Of a stretch of 64,000 nucleotides of DNA, positions 47,960-58,020 are shown piece after piece. Location: assembly GCA_950295325.1 (NCBI GenBank), contig OX485804.1:43710001-43774000 (forward strand), in the 5' to 3' direction. Source of the stretch: Polytrichum commune (Eukaryota > Streptophyta > Polytrichopsida > Polytrichales > Polytrichaceae). The position numbers and the translations under genes are program-made. The notes under the pieces are model-generated. The model made no database searches. It was given only the letters and a program-made list of their open reading frames with translations, and was not told where the DNA came from. Numbering within the stretch: position 1 is the stretch's first letter; every line of letters begins with the position of its first letter.

Positions 47960-48494
47960 CATTGTTTATGGTATTTAATGTCACATGCGAAATAGTGTCC
48001 CTGACCCTATTTTGAGGCGTATGCTAGGTTACACTAATGATCACCAAACTTCACCATTAGTGTCACCTCGTGACACTTGGCATTCAAGTGTGCTTACTGG
48101 TATTGACATGAGTATGTTCAATAGTGTGATGAGGTGTATGCCTATGTTACACAATGGACTACAAGTTGAGTAAAGTGTACACAAATGACACATGGCATTA
48201 ATATGCTCAAGAATATCTTCCTCTTGCATACTAAACTATAAACACATGACACATGCCACTAGTATGCTCAATAATATTTCCCCCTGCATACCAAAACGCA
48301 AAACTTATCATCTCAAGTATCCCAATGTGCTACGCGAAATGTCATGATGTAAATATCTTCCACTTTAAGAAAGTTACTTATGTTGACTAATAGTATCATA
48401 CACGCAATTAGCAGATGTGACACTTTGAGACCTCTAGGCATCTAGTTTAGGCCATTTGCAAGTAGTGTACATGACACTAAACACCATAAACAAT
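47960..48494. mobile_element. TA-target MITE (535 bp), complete
   Basis: Left CATTGTTTATGGTATTTAATG, right its inverse ...ACTAAACACCATAAACAATG, with TA at 47958-47959 and 48495-48496. It is inserted at 'ccaacTAgcccacttcc', a site intact in the family A copy at 13000, which identifies the target. Interior 'ttttgaggcgtatgctaggttacactaatgat' and 'gacacttggcattcaagtg' match the truncated copy at 22582. Non-coding. Confidence 0.85.
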
Positions 48495-48496
48495 GT

Positions 48497-48860
48497 AGCC
48501 CACTTCCCCTAGGACATGAGACACGTGGTTAGTACAAAATGTTGAGAAAATCCAAATTAAGACCATAGCCAATTTCCTCATAATTTCAGAACCTCACATG
48601 AATACCTTATTCCCATCATCAAAGTGAAGATTCTTGTCCTCATTACATGGTCATCTAGACCCCCCCCCCCCCCTCCCAATTATGTTAACTATTGACCCAA
48701 GAATGGTTATCACATTCGGAGCATTTAATCCAACCTCTTTCCAACACAAGTTTTTCTCATAATCCATTCATTCATGGAGCCTCATCAAACCACACACCAC
48801 TCAATTAGAGGTGTCCGAATTACGATCACAAGTAACCGAATTAGGCACGCCTACTGTAAG
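48497..48860 (+). repeat. repeat family A, copy 7
   Basis: Follows the MITE directly ('cccacttcccctaggacatgagacacgtggttagtac') and ends 'gtaaccgaattaggcacgcctac'. At the family's C-rich junction this copy has expanded to 14 C (about 48660-48673). Confidence 0.75.
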
Positions 48861-49095
48861 TGATTGAATCACATCACCCAGTGTATAAGAACAGGCCCCC
48901 TGGTTGGCTAGGAATCTGCGGGTGGGACCCACGGAATTTTCTTACGTGGCCGCTGCGTCTGATGACTCATCATCAGCATCTCTTTCGAGTAAGGTTCTTC
49001 TATGCGTGGGCCCCACCCAGTCCACCTGTCAAACCCACCATACTTTGGCATGTAATTAATAAATATAGTTACCCTTTACTTTTGTTTTTGCTCTA

Positions 49096-49314
49096 CACTG
49101 GAGTATACCAATTAATGTATGTTACGAGTCGGAGTTATGTGATGCTATAACTATTTTAATGAGAATATGGTATTTTACCGAGCAAAGTTATTTATGTTCT
49201 GTAATATGGGAACAATGTATTGAGCTTTCGTTAGTAAAATTTGAACTTCTGAGTAAGATTTTATTGCACGGCGTAACTTTGAATAATAGCATGCACTAAT
49301 TGGGGTAATCAGTG
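49096..49314. mobile_element. TIR MITE, 51743/52537 family
   Basis: Left 'cactggagtataccaattaatgtatgttacgagtcggag', right inverse 'aatagcatgcactaattggggtaatcagtg'. TA precedes the left end, and the expected TA on the right is mutated (GA). Middle shares 'gatgctataactattttaatgagaat'. Confidence 0.7.
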
Positions 49315-49319
49315 GACTA

Positions 49320-49546
49320 AGTTTTTGTTATGGTATTTAGTGTCACTTACTATTTGGAATTACGCAGGAAAATAACTTCTTATTGAAGAGTTTGGTTATT
49401 TTACTAGAAAAAGTTGGATAGGTTATTCGGGCGTTATAGAGCATTAATGGCTTTGCTTGGTAGAAATATTTTCTTGCTTAATAAATAGTTTATTGCATTA
49501 TTAATACTTTGAATAGTAAGTGACACTAAATACCGTAAACGATGTG
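49320..49546. mobile_element. TA-target MITE (227 bp), adjacent to the previous one
   Basis: Left 'agtttttgttatggtatttagtgtcacttactat', right inverse 'atagtaagtgacactaaataccgtaaacgatgtg', flanked by TA at 49318-49319 and 49547-49548. The ends relate it to 47960-48494, while the middle ('ggcgttatagagcattaatggctttgcttggta') relates it to 52537-52755, so the families share parts. Confidence 0.8.
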
Positions 49547-49862
49547 TACTATCCTCGTTGCTAATAAGTTGCCTATAAAAGAAATGTGGCCTTAGTGTTG
49601 TGGGCACATACTACTACACCCACAATCTTCGATGTTGGATCGAACCGGGAAGTGTCACATTTGGTTAGCAATTGCAAATCATGCATATTGTCATTTCAAG
49701 TTTCATATCGGAGTTGAGATGCAAAAGCTACAACATGTCAAAGTGAAGAATTTCTTTCTCTTTAAGTGTTCACATAGGTTATCCTTATTATGATTGATTG
49801 TTTGATTGTATATATATAGAATGCTCTTATATATAATACAAAAGCATATTAGCAAACCTTTA

Positions 49863-50227
49863 GATAGATAGAAACTCCAGTCCCTTTTTAGCAAGGGGCC
49901 GGCGTGAATAAAGTGTCCGTTCGTAATGTTAATGACCCGATGCCCACCGGACAAGGGGACATTGGGGCAATACTACTCTCCCCTTTCGAGGATGGGCACT
50001 ATAGTGACACACTATACTAGTTCCTAGCTAGCCACTAGTGCCTTGAAGATACCGGACATGGTATCCCCCCAAAGGGCTTTGAGGTACCCATACAACAAGG
50101 TCCAAGGACCCCCCATAGTTGGGTGGACTAAGGTGGTGAGCACCACGCCGGCATGGGGAATAGAACCCACAACCTCCTCATTGGGGGGCCATGAGCCCTA
50201 ACCACCAAGCCAAGGCCCGTGGTGCCT
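49863..50227 (-). mobile_element. complete tRNA-derived SINE (365 bp)
   Basis: On the minus strand the element starts near 50222 with a tRNA-like head. An A-box-like TGGCTTGGTGGTTA (50212-50199) is followed about 30 nt later by a B-box-like GGGTTCTATTCC (50168-50157), the internal RNA polymerase III promoter layout. It ends in a short (TATC)n tail (ttctatctatc at 49873-49863). Both sides carry the 11-bp direct repeat GCAAACCTTTA (49852-49862 and 50228-50238), a target-site duplication from LINE-type integration. It has no protein coding, and mobilisation would depend on a LINE partner. No other copy was recognised in the window. Confidence 0.85.
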
Positions 50228-50239
50228 GCAAACCTTTAC

Positions 50240-51735
50240 ATTATAGAGAGTTTAGCTTGTCATTTTTGGAGTCAAGGTGAGTAATTTCCAAATTCTTAAA
50301 GTGAAAGCCATAGATTACTTTTATTCGTTCTCTTTTGGATATATGTAACTTGGATATGCGCCTATATGTTAGATCCCATTTATAGGTCATTATTCGTGAT
50401 ATGTGCAGTTGCCTTGTCATTTATACCCGTTTACTTATTTATATTGTGTATATGTGTGTGTAACTTGGGTATATACAATGAGGTTTTTTCGTGGATACTT
50501 GTATTTTTTTTTATGCCATTCATGTCTATATATGAAACAACCCAATTGGTCCAACATATATTGGACAACCTCTTGGGCTATGGAACCTCAAACGACCCAA
50601 CTACTCAAATTCCAATTTGCTCAGTATATGGGGAACCACTAGAATTCCATCTTCTTCCGCAATACAACCTCTCCCCTTCTACCTAGTTTGGTTTTTCCTT
50701 AAATTCTATGAAATGGTCTCAACTCTTATCTCACTACACTAAACCCCATAATCAAAACCTATGTGTCAATTGCCACAACAGAGGTGCTCATCCCTACTTC
50801 CCACACTCCTTGTCCACCTAGGCACACATTCATACTCCCTCGTGAACAACAGCAACACACATGACAGACAACAACAACCTCCTATCTTGGCATGGCTACT
50901 CTCATGCACAACACCCCCATGCACATGCCTTGCCAAAAATCACCATGATATTGTCTCCATCTTTGGTTTACACCCAAATGACAACCCCCCCCTTCACCCC
51001 TACCCCCAGGATCAAACTCCAATTGTTTGGATTCACACATTGTCACAATCGACACCCTGACACGGGCATTGTGCAGATAACCGATAAATATGCACATGTC
51101 CTTATTATGTTTTGTAATAAAGGATGGGTTGTTCTGCCCCTTATGTGTCATTACCATTGGTGGCTGCAGCAGTATCCACCTCCACCCCATTGAATTCCTC
51201 AAAGCACTTGACAAACCTAAATGCTCCATTAAACAACTCACAACGACACTCCACCAACGCTCAATCAAACGACTCACATATATCATCCTTAATAACACAA
51301 TGACTTGAAAAGCGCCAAGCCACCATCCCTATACATCAAATTCTCATGCTCCCTCCACATCCTACAATCCACCTATTATCATAGGCCATAACCCTCCCCA
51401 AGGGATGGGCGAGTGAACCAAATTAGTTCAAATCAACCCCATGCTAATCTTATTTTTCTATATCATGCAAGAACCTAGCATACCTACTTAAAACCATCTT
51501 AGCACCAACATAACATCAAGAAGGTATCAACCTACTCAATAATCATCATGTATATATGCAAACCGAGCCTCGCCTTATGATGCCCGTGAAATACGAATGT
51601 TGGACTGGTATTATAATTATTCAGATGTCGGTCAAGTGGAGTCTTTGATACCATGTATTCCCCTCTATACCAGTCCAACATTCATCATGACCGACGAGGG
51701 CATAAAACCTTATAACTAAGCACTTAATCAACAAC
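50240..51735. other. no supported gene
   Basis: Several overlapping frames at 50366-51300 on both strands reach about 100-138 codons. They overlap each other, are Pro/His/Gln-rich from C-rich DNA, and show no known domain or splice pattern, so I do not call them. Confidence 0.3.
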
Positions 51736-51742
51736 TTTGCTA

Positions 51743-51943
51743 CACCGATTATCCCAATTAGTGCGTGTTACTATTCAGAGTTATGCAGTATAATAACGTC
51801 TTACTCAAGAGTTCAATAGATTGTTCAGACATTATAGAACGTCATAATTGAGTTTGTTTGGTAAAACGTTACATTCTCGTTAAATGGTTATAGCACTACG
51901 TAACTCCGAGTAGTAACACACACACTAATTGGGATCACGAGTG
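51743..51943. mobile_element. TA-target MITE (201 bp)
   Basis: Left 'caccgattatcccaattagtgcgtgttactattc', right inverse 'agtagtaacacacacactaattgggatcacgagtg', flanked by TA (51741-51742 and 51944-51945). It is short and largely palindromic. The inner part reads 'gacattatagaacgt...tttggtaaaacgttac'. Confidence 0.85.
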
Positions 51944-52234
51944 TAGTCCCCAAGAAAATTCCTCCAACTTCCCGACACACTGTAAAGATTTTCTACAAGC
52001 GGATAAGATTCCCGAGAATATACTAAGGGATGGGACGCGGCTTGCTGTCATGGAACTCAATGCTCACGAATAATGGTACAGTGCAACTTCCTCGAAGGAA
52101 GGGTTTAGGGGCGGTTCGAGCTTTGGGGAGGTTTATGCCGAGGAATAAAGAAAAAGAAAAGAGGAAAAGAAAAAGAAGAAGAGAAGGGAATAAGAATAAG
52201 AAGAAGAAGTTGGTGGTATTCATGCATCGACATG

Positions 52235-52419
52235 CATAACATCATTTAGCAGTGTGCATTTGTTCATGTGGGTCGTGAAGAATGTAATCATAGGATATCC
52301 CAGCCTAGTGCAAGGAGACTCAAATCAAGTCTTAATCTGCACTAGGTTGGGTGGGGCAATCCTATGGTCATATTCGCAAGGCCCACATGAACATTCGCAG
52401 ATTGCTTAATAATGTTATG
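52235..52419. mobile_element. hairpin MITE family F, copy 1 (185 bp)
   Basis: Ends CATAACATCATTTAGCA and, inverted, CATAACATTATTAAGCA. The arms of about 80 bp are complementary nearly throughout ('catgtgggtcgtgaagaatgtaatcataggat...cctagtgca' against 'gcactaggtt...aatcctatggtcatattcgcaaggcccacatg'), leaving a loop of only about 25 nt. A transcript would fold into a long hairpin, a possible source of small RNAs. Related copies lie at 55575-55765 and about 63448-63593. Confidence 0.8.
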
Positions 52420-52536
52420 TGATTGTGAGCTTGTTTTCTTTCTTATATATATCGGACATTGTAAGTGGGTGTGTGAGAGTCCGAAGTTGCTCCCACTTCT
52501 TGTGTGAAATGAAGCACAAATAGCAACATATGACTA

Positions 52537-52755
52537 CATTGATTATCCCAATTAGTGCATGTTAACTATTCGGAGTTGCGCAAATGCAACAACATCTTTA
52601 CTCAAGCGTTAGTTGTTACTAACGAGTGTTCAGTAGGTTGTTTGGGCATTATAGAATGTAAATGACTTTGCTTGGTAAAACGTTACATTCTTATTAAATA
52701 GTTATAGCACTATGTAACTCCAAATAGTAACATGCACTAATTGGGATTCATAGTG
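52537..52755. mobile_element. TA-target MITE (219 bp)
   Basis: Left 'cattgattatcccaattagtgcatgttaactattcggag', right inverse 'ccaaatagtaacatgcactaattgggattcatagtg', flanked by TA (52535-52536 and 52756-52757). Closely related to 51743-51943, 600 bp upstream. Confidence 0.85.
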
Positions 52756-52789
52756 TAGCAATTTGAAATCCTGTTTGTAGTAGCTATTT

Positions 52790-53050
52790 TCTCATGGTTT
52801 TTGGAGGTCATGTGAAAGTCTTATTCATATTCAAAGTGAAGATTCTTCTTCATATTGATTGATCATATAAGGTTTCATGATTATGTTGAACATTGAAGCT
52901 AGGATGGTTGATGAATTTTGAACATAGACCTAGTCCGATTTTTTTTACGTGCATATCTTTTTGGTGTCTGTTCTTATATCCACACCTAACCATACACCAC
53001 TCAATCATAGGTGTCAATATTAGAAGTGTAACTAGACTGGGTTTGCTTAT
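52790..53050 (+). repeat. repeat family A, copy 8
   Basis: 'gtgaaagtcttattcatattcaaagtgaagattcttc', 'cacacctaaccatacaccactcaatcataggtgtc' and 'attagaagtgtaactagactgggtttgc'. The Tc1-like element is inserted at its 3' end. Confidence 0.65.
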
Positions 53051-53056
53051 CTTATA

Positions 53057-54453
53057 CAATGACTTCCAAAAGTAATGCAGCACCCTTCATAAACCTACAA
53101 AATTGACATTTTCTCATAAACGGGAAAACCTTACATCGCATGGTGCCAACATAATTCAAGTAAAGTATGTAGCTAGCTTCACATCAATTTCCATGGTGAT
53201 TGGACTCATAAGCCAACAATAAATGGTAAAAATATGAATTTGGGGTGTTGCATTACTTTTGGCACTTTTGACATTATTATGTTCTGGGATATATGAACCT
53301 CGTTGGATGACCTTGAAAATGTTGCAAAACATATGAAAAAATGTAGTTTATTTGTTGATCATTTTGTATCAATGCTATGCTACTTGGCTAGTATTTGGGA
53401 TATCCTCCTTTCGCTTTCAACAATGCGTGCACTCTGTTGGGCATTGATTTTAGTGGCGTATGTACAATTCCCACCTCTATGTTGTTCCATTCATCATGTA
53501 GCTTCTTCCAAAGGTCATCCTTGGTAGTGGGGAGATTTTTGTGGAGTTGGAGGCACTGGTCCACTTTGTTATAGGGTTCATGTCAGGGGATTGTGGACTC
53601 CATGGCAATACGATGATTCTGTGATCATTGAACCATTTGACTATTGACGTACTAGTATGCTTTGGGTCATTATCTTGTTGGTACACCCATTCCTCTATTT
53701 CTTTATGAACTTCACAACTGACATGCTTAGGCTTTCATGTAAGATGTTATGTTAATACTCATTTTTCATTGCTTCTTCATTTTTTGTCAGCTCCCCAACG
53801 CCCTCCCAACTCATGCAACCCCAAACTATGACGTTCCCCATGCCTCACCCAACATCACTCTCGACCATGGGACCCCACAATGTAGAATTTATATTCATAT
53901 ATATACCACTTTCCTCCACTTACTGTAGTCAAGGACTACAAACTGTAGTCCTTGGCGTTCTAGTGCTCTTCTTCTTGTGTTGGGGGAAGTTGTGATATTT
54001 GAAATCTCTTGAAGAACCCTTTGACATTTTACTGCACCAATCATGCCAAGTAACAATCATCCCTCTCACTAAAAATGTGTGGATTCCTCGACTTTCCCTT
54101 ATCTTCCAACTTCCCCATAGCTCTGTAACGTTTGATGATGCGACTAACTGTTGATGGTGTTATTCCTAGTTTGTTGGCTATTGAACCAAGGACCTCGTGA
54201 ATGCAAAGCAAAAGTGTTAAGTAGTGAGTTATGACATACTATAACATGGATTGCTCCGTAATTCAACAAATTTGAAAGAGTTCTAGAAGTAATGCAACAC
54301 CTCAAATTTTACGCTTTAACCACCTACTGCCGGCCTATGAGTCCAATGACCATGGAAATTGACACAAGGCTAGCTACATATCATGTTTAGATTGTGTTGG
54401 CATCACGTGACATAAGCTTTTCCCGTTTTCGGCATTACTTTTGGAAGTCATTG
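53057..54453 (-). mobile_element. complete Tc1-like DNA transposon (1,397 bp), inactivated
   Basis: Ends CAATGACTTCCAAAAGTAAT and, inverted, the same sequence at the right. Each is flanked by TA (53055-53056 and 54454-54455). The terminal inverted repeats are long, about 205 bp, sharing blocks such as 'tgtagctagc', 'tcaatttccatgg', 'attggactcata' and 'ggtgttgcattact'. Each TIR also carries CCAAAAGTAATGC at its outer end and its inverse at its inner end (53066-53078 with 53250-53262, and 54283-54295 with 54432-54444). Size, TA target and the encoded protein relic identify a Tc1/mariner-superfamily element of the Tc1 branch, rare in plants, where the usual members are mariner-like. Confidence 0.92.
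53398..54240 (-). pseudogene. Tc1-like transposase relic
   Basis: Minus-strand frames, broken by stops and shifts, show in order: the N-terminal HTH piece ITPSTVSRIIKRYRAMG (about 54162-54112); a catalytic-core start reading KVVYIYEYKFYIVGSHGRE (about 53925-53869), where families normally have FSDE, so the first Asp is replaced by Tyr; a stretch like VWGCMSWEGVGEL (about 53815) out of frame; QQDNDPKHTS (about 53680-53650) with the second catalytic Asp; SPQSPDMNPITKW (about 53590), where the usual NPIE glutamate is Thr; and the C-terminus LKAKGGYPKY followed by stop (53398-53400), typical of Tc1 proteins. It spans about 280 codons against about 340 for a full protein, so internal sequence has been lost. 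Loss of two catalytic residues makes it inactive. Confidence 0.9.
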
Positions 54454-54455
54454 TA

Positions 54456-55570
54456 TATAGTGTGACATGACATTAGAAATGATGAGTGGCCATGTTGAAA
54501 ATCTAAGTGACCCCCATGACTTCTCTTGTAGAAGCATGTTTTCATGTCACCTTATGTGGTTCCACCCAATTATTGCAAGATCACTTACGTGAGTCGATGA
54601 TGAACAATGTGGGCCACATAAATAAGATGTATGGTGTGATGTAATTATCACAAATTTTTCACGTTCTTTGTAGGTATCCACACTAAGGGGCGGTTCACAT
54701 CAACACCATAGCTAGGTAGTATGGATCACTTGAATTCAATGGTAAGTAGACTACCCCACTTGGGGGCCCAAGTGAGAAAGTGCATTGGTACTTTGTATGG
54801 TCTCCGCGTAAACCCAAAGATCCCATAAGGAAGGAGGGAAGGGGGGGGGGGGGGGGGGGGGATGGATAAGTTTATTTAATTTTCATCTCGATGATGTGAG
54901 TCACACGGTCAATTGAATACACTAACACGGTCGTGAGATTTTAAAAGTCATCATCATTAGGAACTCCGCCTTGGTTGCTTGAAAGAAGGTGTTGAAGAAA
55001 TTACACTCGGAGGAACCATGAAACCATTATCTACCTAAACCATGTAAGATGGGCTTCTCATTCATTTGAAAATGGTGTTGGTCTCATGTATAAACCCAAC
55101 ACATAACTAAGAGCCAATCGCATCTTTAAGAATTCAAGACTTGGTCCCTCGCTCTAGTCGTTGTATAAACCACCTCTAACTTGGTAACTACATTTCTCTC
55201 AAACAATAATGCTCAACAAGATAAAGAGGGCTTGATAATGATTTAGGGGATGATTTAGGTCATCCCATCATTGTAGATGAAAGGGATCCACTAAACCCAA
55301 GCCCCTATTAGGTTGGGAGCCAATTCATTCCAATATGACCCAAGGAGAGGAAATTTGGTGTCTCTAATACCATTATTGGTGTTGAATATACTAAATCTTA
55401 ACCATTCATGCTACAAAATACTTCATTGCTTTGCACTTTCCTCTATAATTTAGGGCAGAGTTTGTGTAATTGGAATTTGACCAATGAGGTCTCCTTGGAT
55501 TCTTGGTCCGTTGTAGGAAGAAGAGGATGTACGTAACCACCTCTTTATCTAAGGTGAGGGATACATGAGT
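54456..55570. other. intergenic with a 21-G tract
   Basis: A 21-G run lies at 54841-54861, the longest homopolymer in the window. 'taaggggcggttcacatcaa' at about 54686-54705 resembles a PIF/Harbinger end preceded by TAA, but no partner end was found. No gene is supported. Confidence 0.35.
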
Positions 55571-55574
55571 TGGG

Positions 55575-55765
55575 CATAACATTATTTAGCTACTATCAGC
55601 CATTCTATTCTAATAATATCAATAAATTACTTCATCCGAGTTTTCAGCTTGAATCTGTTAATGTTGTGCTATATTGTGAGAATAATAACCATAGTATACT
55701 TTTGAATAAAATTTGGTTCATTCCTGGCCCAACCCAACATATAGACTCAACTAAATAATGTTATG
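55575..55765. mobile_element. hairpin MITE family F, copy 2 (191 bp)
   Basis: Left CATAACATTATTTAGCTA, right inverse ...AAATAATGTTATG. The arms are less complementary than in copy 1 (52235-52419). No clear target duplication was seen. Confidence 0.6.
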
Positions 55766-55769
55766 GGTC

Positions 55770-56575
55770 CCCTCTAATCTCACTGAAGGTAAAAAAGAAG
55801 AAGTCATGTAGTCAACTATTTTATAACACAAACATTCATTTTTTCAACTAATTAAACTCTATAATGAGTACGAAAGACCTTACATCAATGCATTGGGACC
55901 GTTAACTAGACACATGTTATCAATAGACCCCCTTCACCTCCACAAAATTAGCATGGACCCAACTCAAAGAACAAGAGTATCTTGTCTCTTCCCAAAAATG
56001 TGGAAGATGCATATTTTTCAAAACCCATTTACTTTGGTAAGATTGGTGGGGACCCATTTCAAAGAACAAAGACAATTAGCCTTGGGCCAAACCTATGAGA
56101 GACACATTTTACTAGATTGTAGGGGCCCAACATAAAGAACATAAATTCTAACTTTGGCCCCAACATGGGGAAGATTTTAAAGTTTTTTACTTCTTAATAA
56201 ATCCCCTTCACCTCGATAAAATTAGTGGGGGCCCAACTCAAAAAATACTATCTAGCTGTAACCCAAACTTGCTGGTGTGGGCTAGGGGGGCCCCATGTAA
56301 GAATAGTGGGGCCCCAACTTAAAAGGTAGGCATCTAACCTTGGCTCAAAACTACAGGGATCAAGTTATCACTAGACTTCCTTTAGCTTAACAAGATGGGG
56401 TTAGCAACACATCATATCACCTGAGTGTTGTCAATGAACATGAATCCATAACACAAACCGACATGGAATGATAAAATCTTACCCCTTCTATGTTTTTTTA
56501 TCGATTCACCCCAATTTAATGCCACTTGACTAATTCAAGATCTTAAAAAAAAGAAAAAAAGAAATCCTTGAGCTG
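55770..56575. other. intergenic, no supported gene
   Basis: Repeats the phrase 'ggggcccaac..aaagaac' loosely five times between 55890 and 56340, each with 'ccccttcacctc.a.aaaattag', suggesting a degenerate tandem repeat of about 80-130 bp. No ORF of interest. Confidence 0.3.
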
Positions 56576-56582
56576 TACACTA

Positions 56583-56780
56583 CACTATTTATCCCAATTG
56601 GCGCATGCTACTATTTGAAGTTATGCAATGCTATAATATTCTACCAAGCATAGTCAATTATGTTTTATAACGTCTGAACAACCTATTAAACTTTTGTCAA
56701 TAAAAAATGAGCTTTTAAATAAGACGTTATTACACTGTGTAACCCTTGGAAAAGTACCACGTGCTCATTGGGATAATCAG
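56583..56780. mobile_element. TIR MITE, 51743/52537 family (198 bp)
   Basis: Left 'cactatttatcccaattggcgcatgctactattt', right inverse 'aaagtaccacgtgctcattgggataatcag'. TA precedes the left end (56581-56582), and the right-hand TA has decayed. It lies just upstream of the DUF506 gene's 5' region. Confidence 0.7.
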
Positions 56781-56799
56781 CATTTTCACCCTCCCTTCC

Positions 56800-58020
56800 C
56801 CTTTCTACCCGGCCACGTTTTTACCAGGTTTTTGTTTACCGCGGTAAATAAAGGTGGACCCCACCGCAAAGAGCAAGACCTGGCCCCGCTCATGTGCTCA
56901 TGTGCTCATTCATTCACATCGCGGGTGACCCGTGATCTGGCTCCCACCCGGCCCAGTCTCCTGGCAGCTTGGTCGATGGCTATAGGAAACTGGCTGTGCA
57001 GCGATGGTGGCAGAAGACTCCTCTCCCAGCCAGCAAGCAAGCAATCTCCTCTTTCTCTCGCTCTTTCGCTCTCTCAAATTTCATGAATCCTCGCCATAAC
57101 TCGTGGAACTCAATCCGATCTCTCTTTCTTGTGTGATAATTCCCTGCATAAGTGGTGTTAATTTGCAGCTGGAGAATCAACCCGCTTTGTTGTTTCCCGG
57201 TACCCTACTTAAGCTACCTTGCTTGTACAGGAGCAGCCAAATTTGGGCACAAAGCTTGCTGCCGAAGCTGCTGCTGCAGTCAGTCACGGGGGTGAGTGGG
57301 GGTGGGTGTGAGGAGTAACTTAAGTGGCATATGTTATTGGAGACGTAACGGTGAAGAACGTTGCCGTGGAGATAATTAGTGTTGTAGCCAAGTTGAGGGA
57401 TCGAAGGTGGACGGGTGCAGTTGCGAGTTCGGTTCATTGTGGTGTAGTGTGGTGTGGTGCGGTGTGGTGCGCTGTCGTGGGGGTGGATCGGTTCTTAATT
57501 TTGAGGTGGTGTGGGCAGTCGTATATGTGTGGGGGACAGGTCGAGTTTGGATAGTTTGGTTTCGGGGTAAGGTTCGTCAATTGGATTGGGGCTCGAGTTT
57601 TCTTGTTCCAGGTTTGCGAGCAGGCAGATATGTAAACGTGTTTGGTTTCGGATTTCGCAACATTGCGTGCAAGAGCTACGAGAGGTGGGCGAGGGTTTCG
57701 TCTTCTTACCAGTGAAGGAAACAAGGAGTCCGTCTCGTGTGAATGACGATTCAGGTTGCGCACACGCCCGCGGATCGTCTGCACACTTCCTCGTCGGATT
57801 ACGCATGAGCTGCTTCACATATCTTTGCCTTACTATCTTCTTCTTCTCTTTCTCCTTCTTTGACGTTCCTTCAAGCAAATGAGGTCGAGACACGAAGAAC
57901 AGATGCAGCCATCATCAGCAATGGATAACTGAGTCGAGAATTCTTCTTCTTCTTCTTTTTCTTCCAGATCAATATTCGTCAATATTCGTGCTCATATCCA
58001 TTGTGCACTAGGAAATCAAA
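56800..58020 (+). promoter_or_regulatory. upstream region / probable 5' UTR of the DUF506 gene
   Basis: Base composition changes from AT-rich repeats to mixed, CpG-containing sequence. It contains a GTGTGGTGCG-type repeat at about 57435-57480 and pyrimidine-rich tracts (cttcttcttctttttcttcc at about 57940-57965) common in plant 5' leaders. Three TA-starting or CACGT motifs occur, but I cannot fix a TATA box or transcription start. Overlapping frames on both strands here (for example 57434-57893) look like shadows of this composition. Confidence 0.4.

Noticed and set aside
50155-50222. tRNA gene suggested by A/B-box-like motifs
   Set aside because: The motifs diverge from a functional tRNA and no cloverleaf is apparent. 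The flanking 11-bp duplication and tail show that it is the head of a SINE.
50366-51298. Overlapping frames of 99-138 codons on both strands
   Set aside because: They overlap each other, are driven by C-rich composition and show no domain or splicing pattern.
52030-52239. Lys/Arg-rich 69-codon ORF resembling a nuclear protein tail
   Set aside because: The Lys/Arg run is a translated AAG/AAA purine tract, with no start context or homologous domain.
54686-54705. PIF/Harbinger MITE starting at 'taaggggcggttcacatc'
   Set aside because: No inverted partner end was found downstream, so the element cannot be delimited.
57324-57893. Frames of 98-132 codons upstream of the DUF506 gene
   Set aside because: They occupy both strands of the same GT/CA-rich sequence and show no conserved motif. 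A leader or promoter is more likely.
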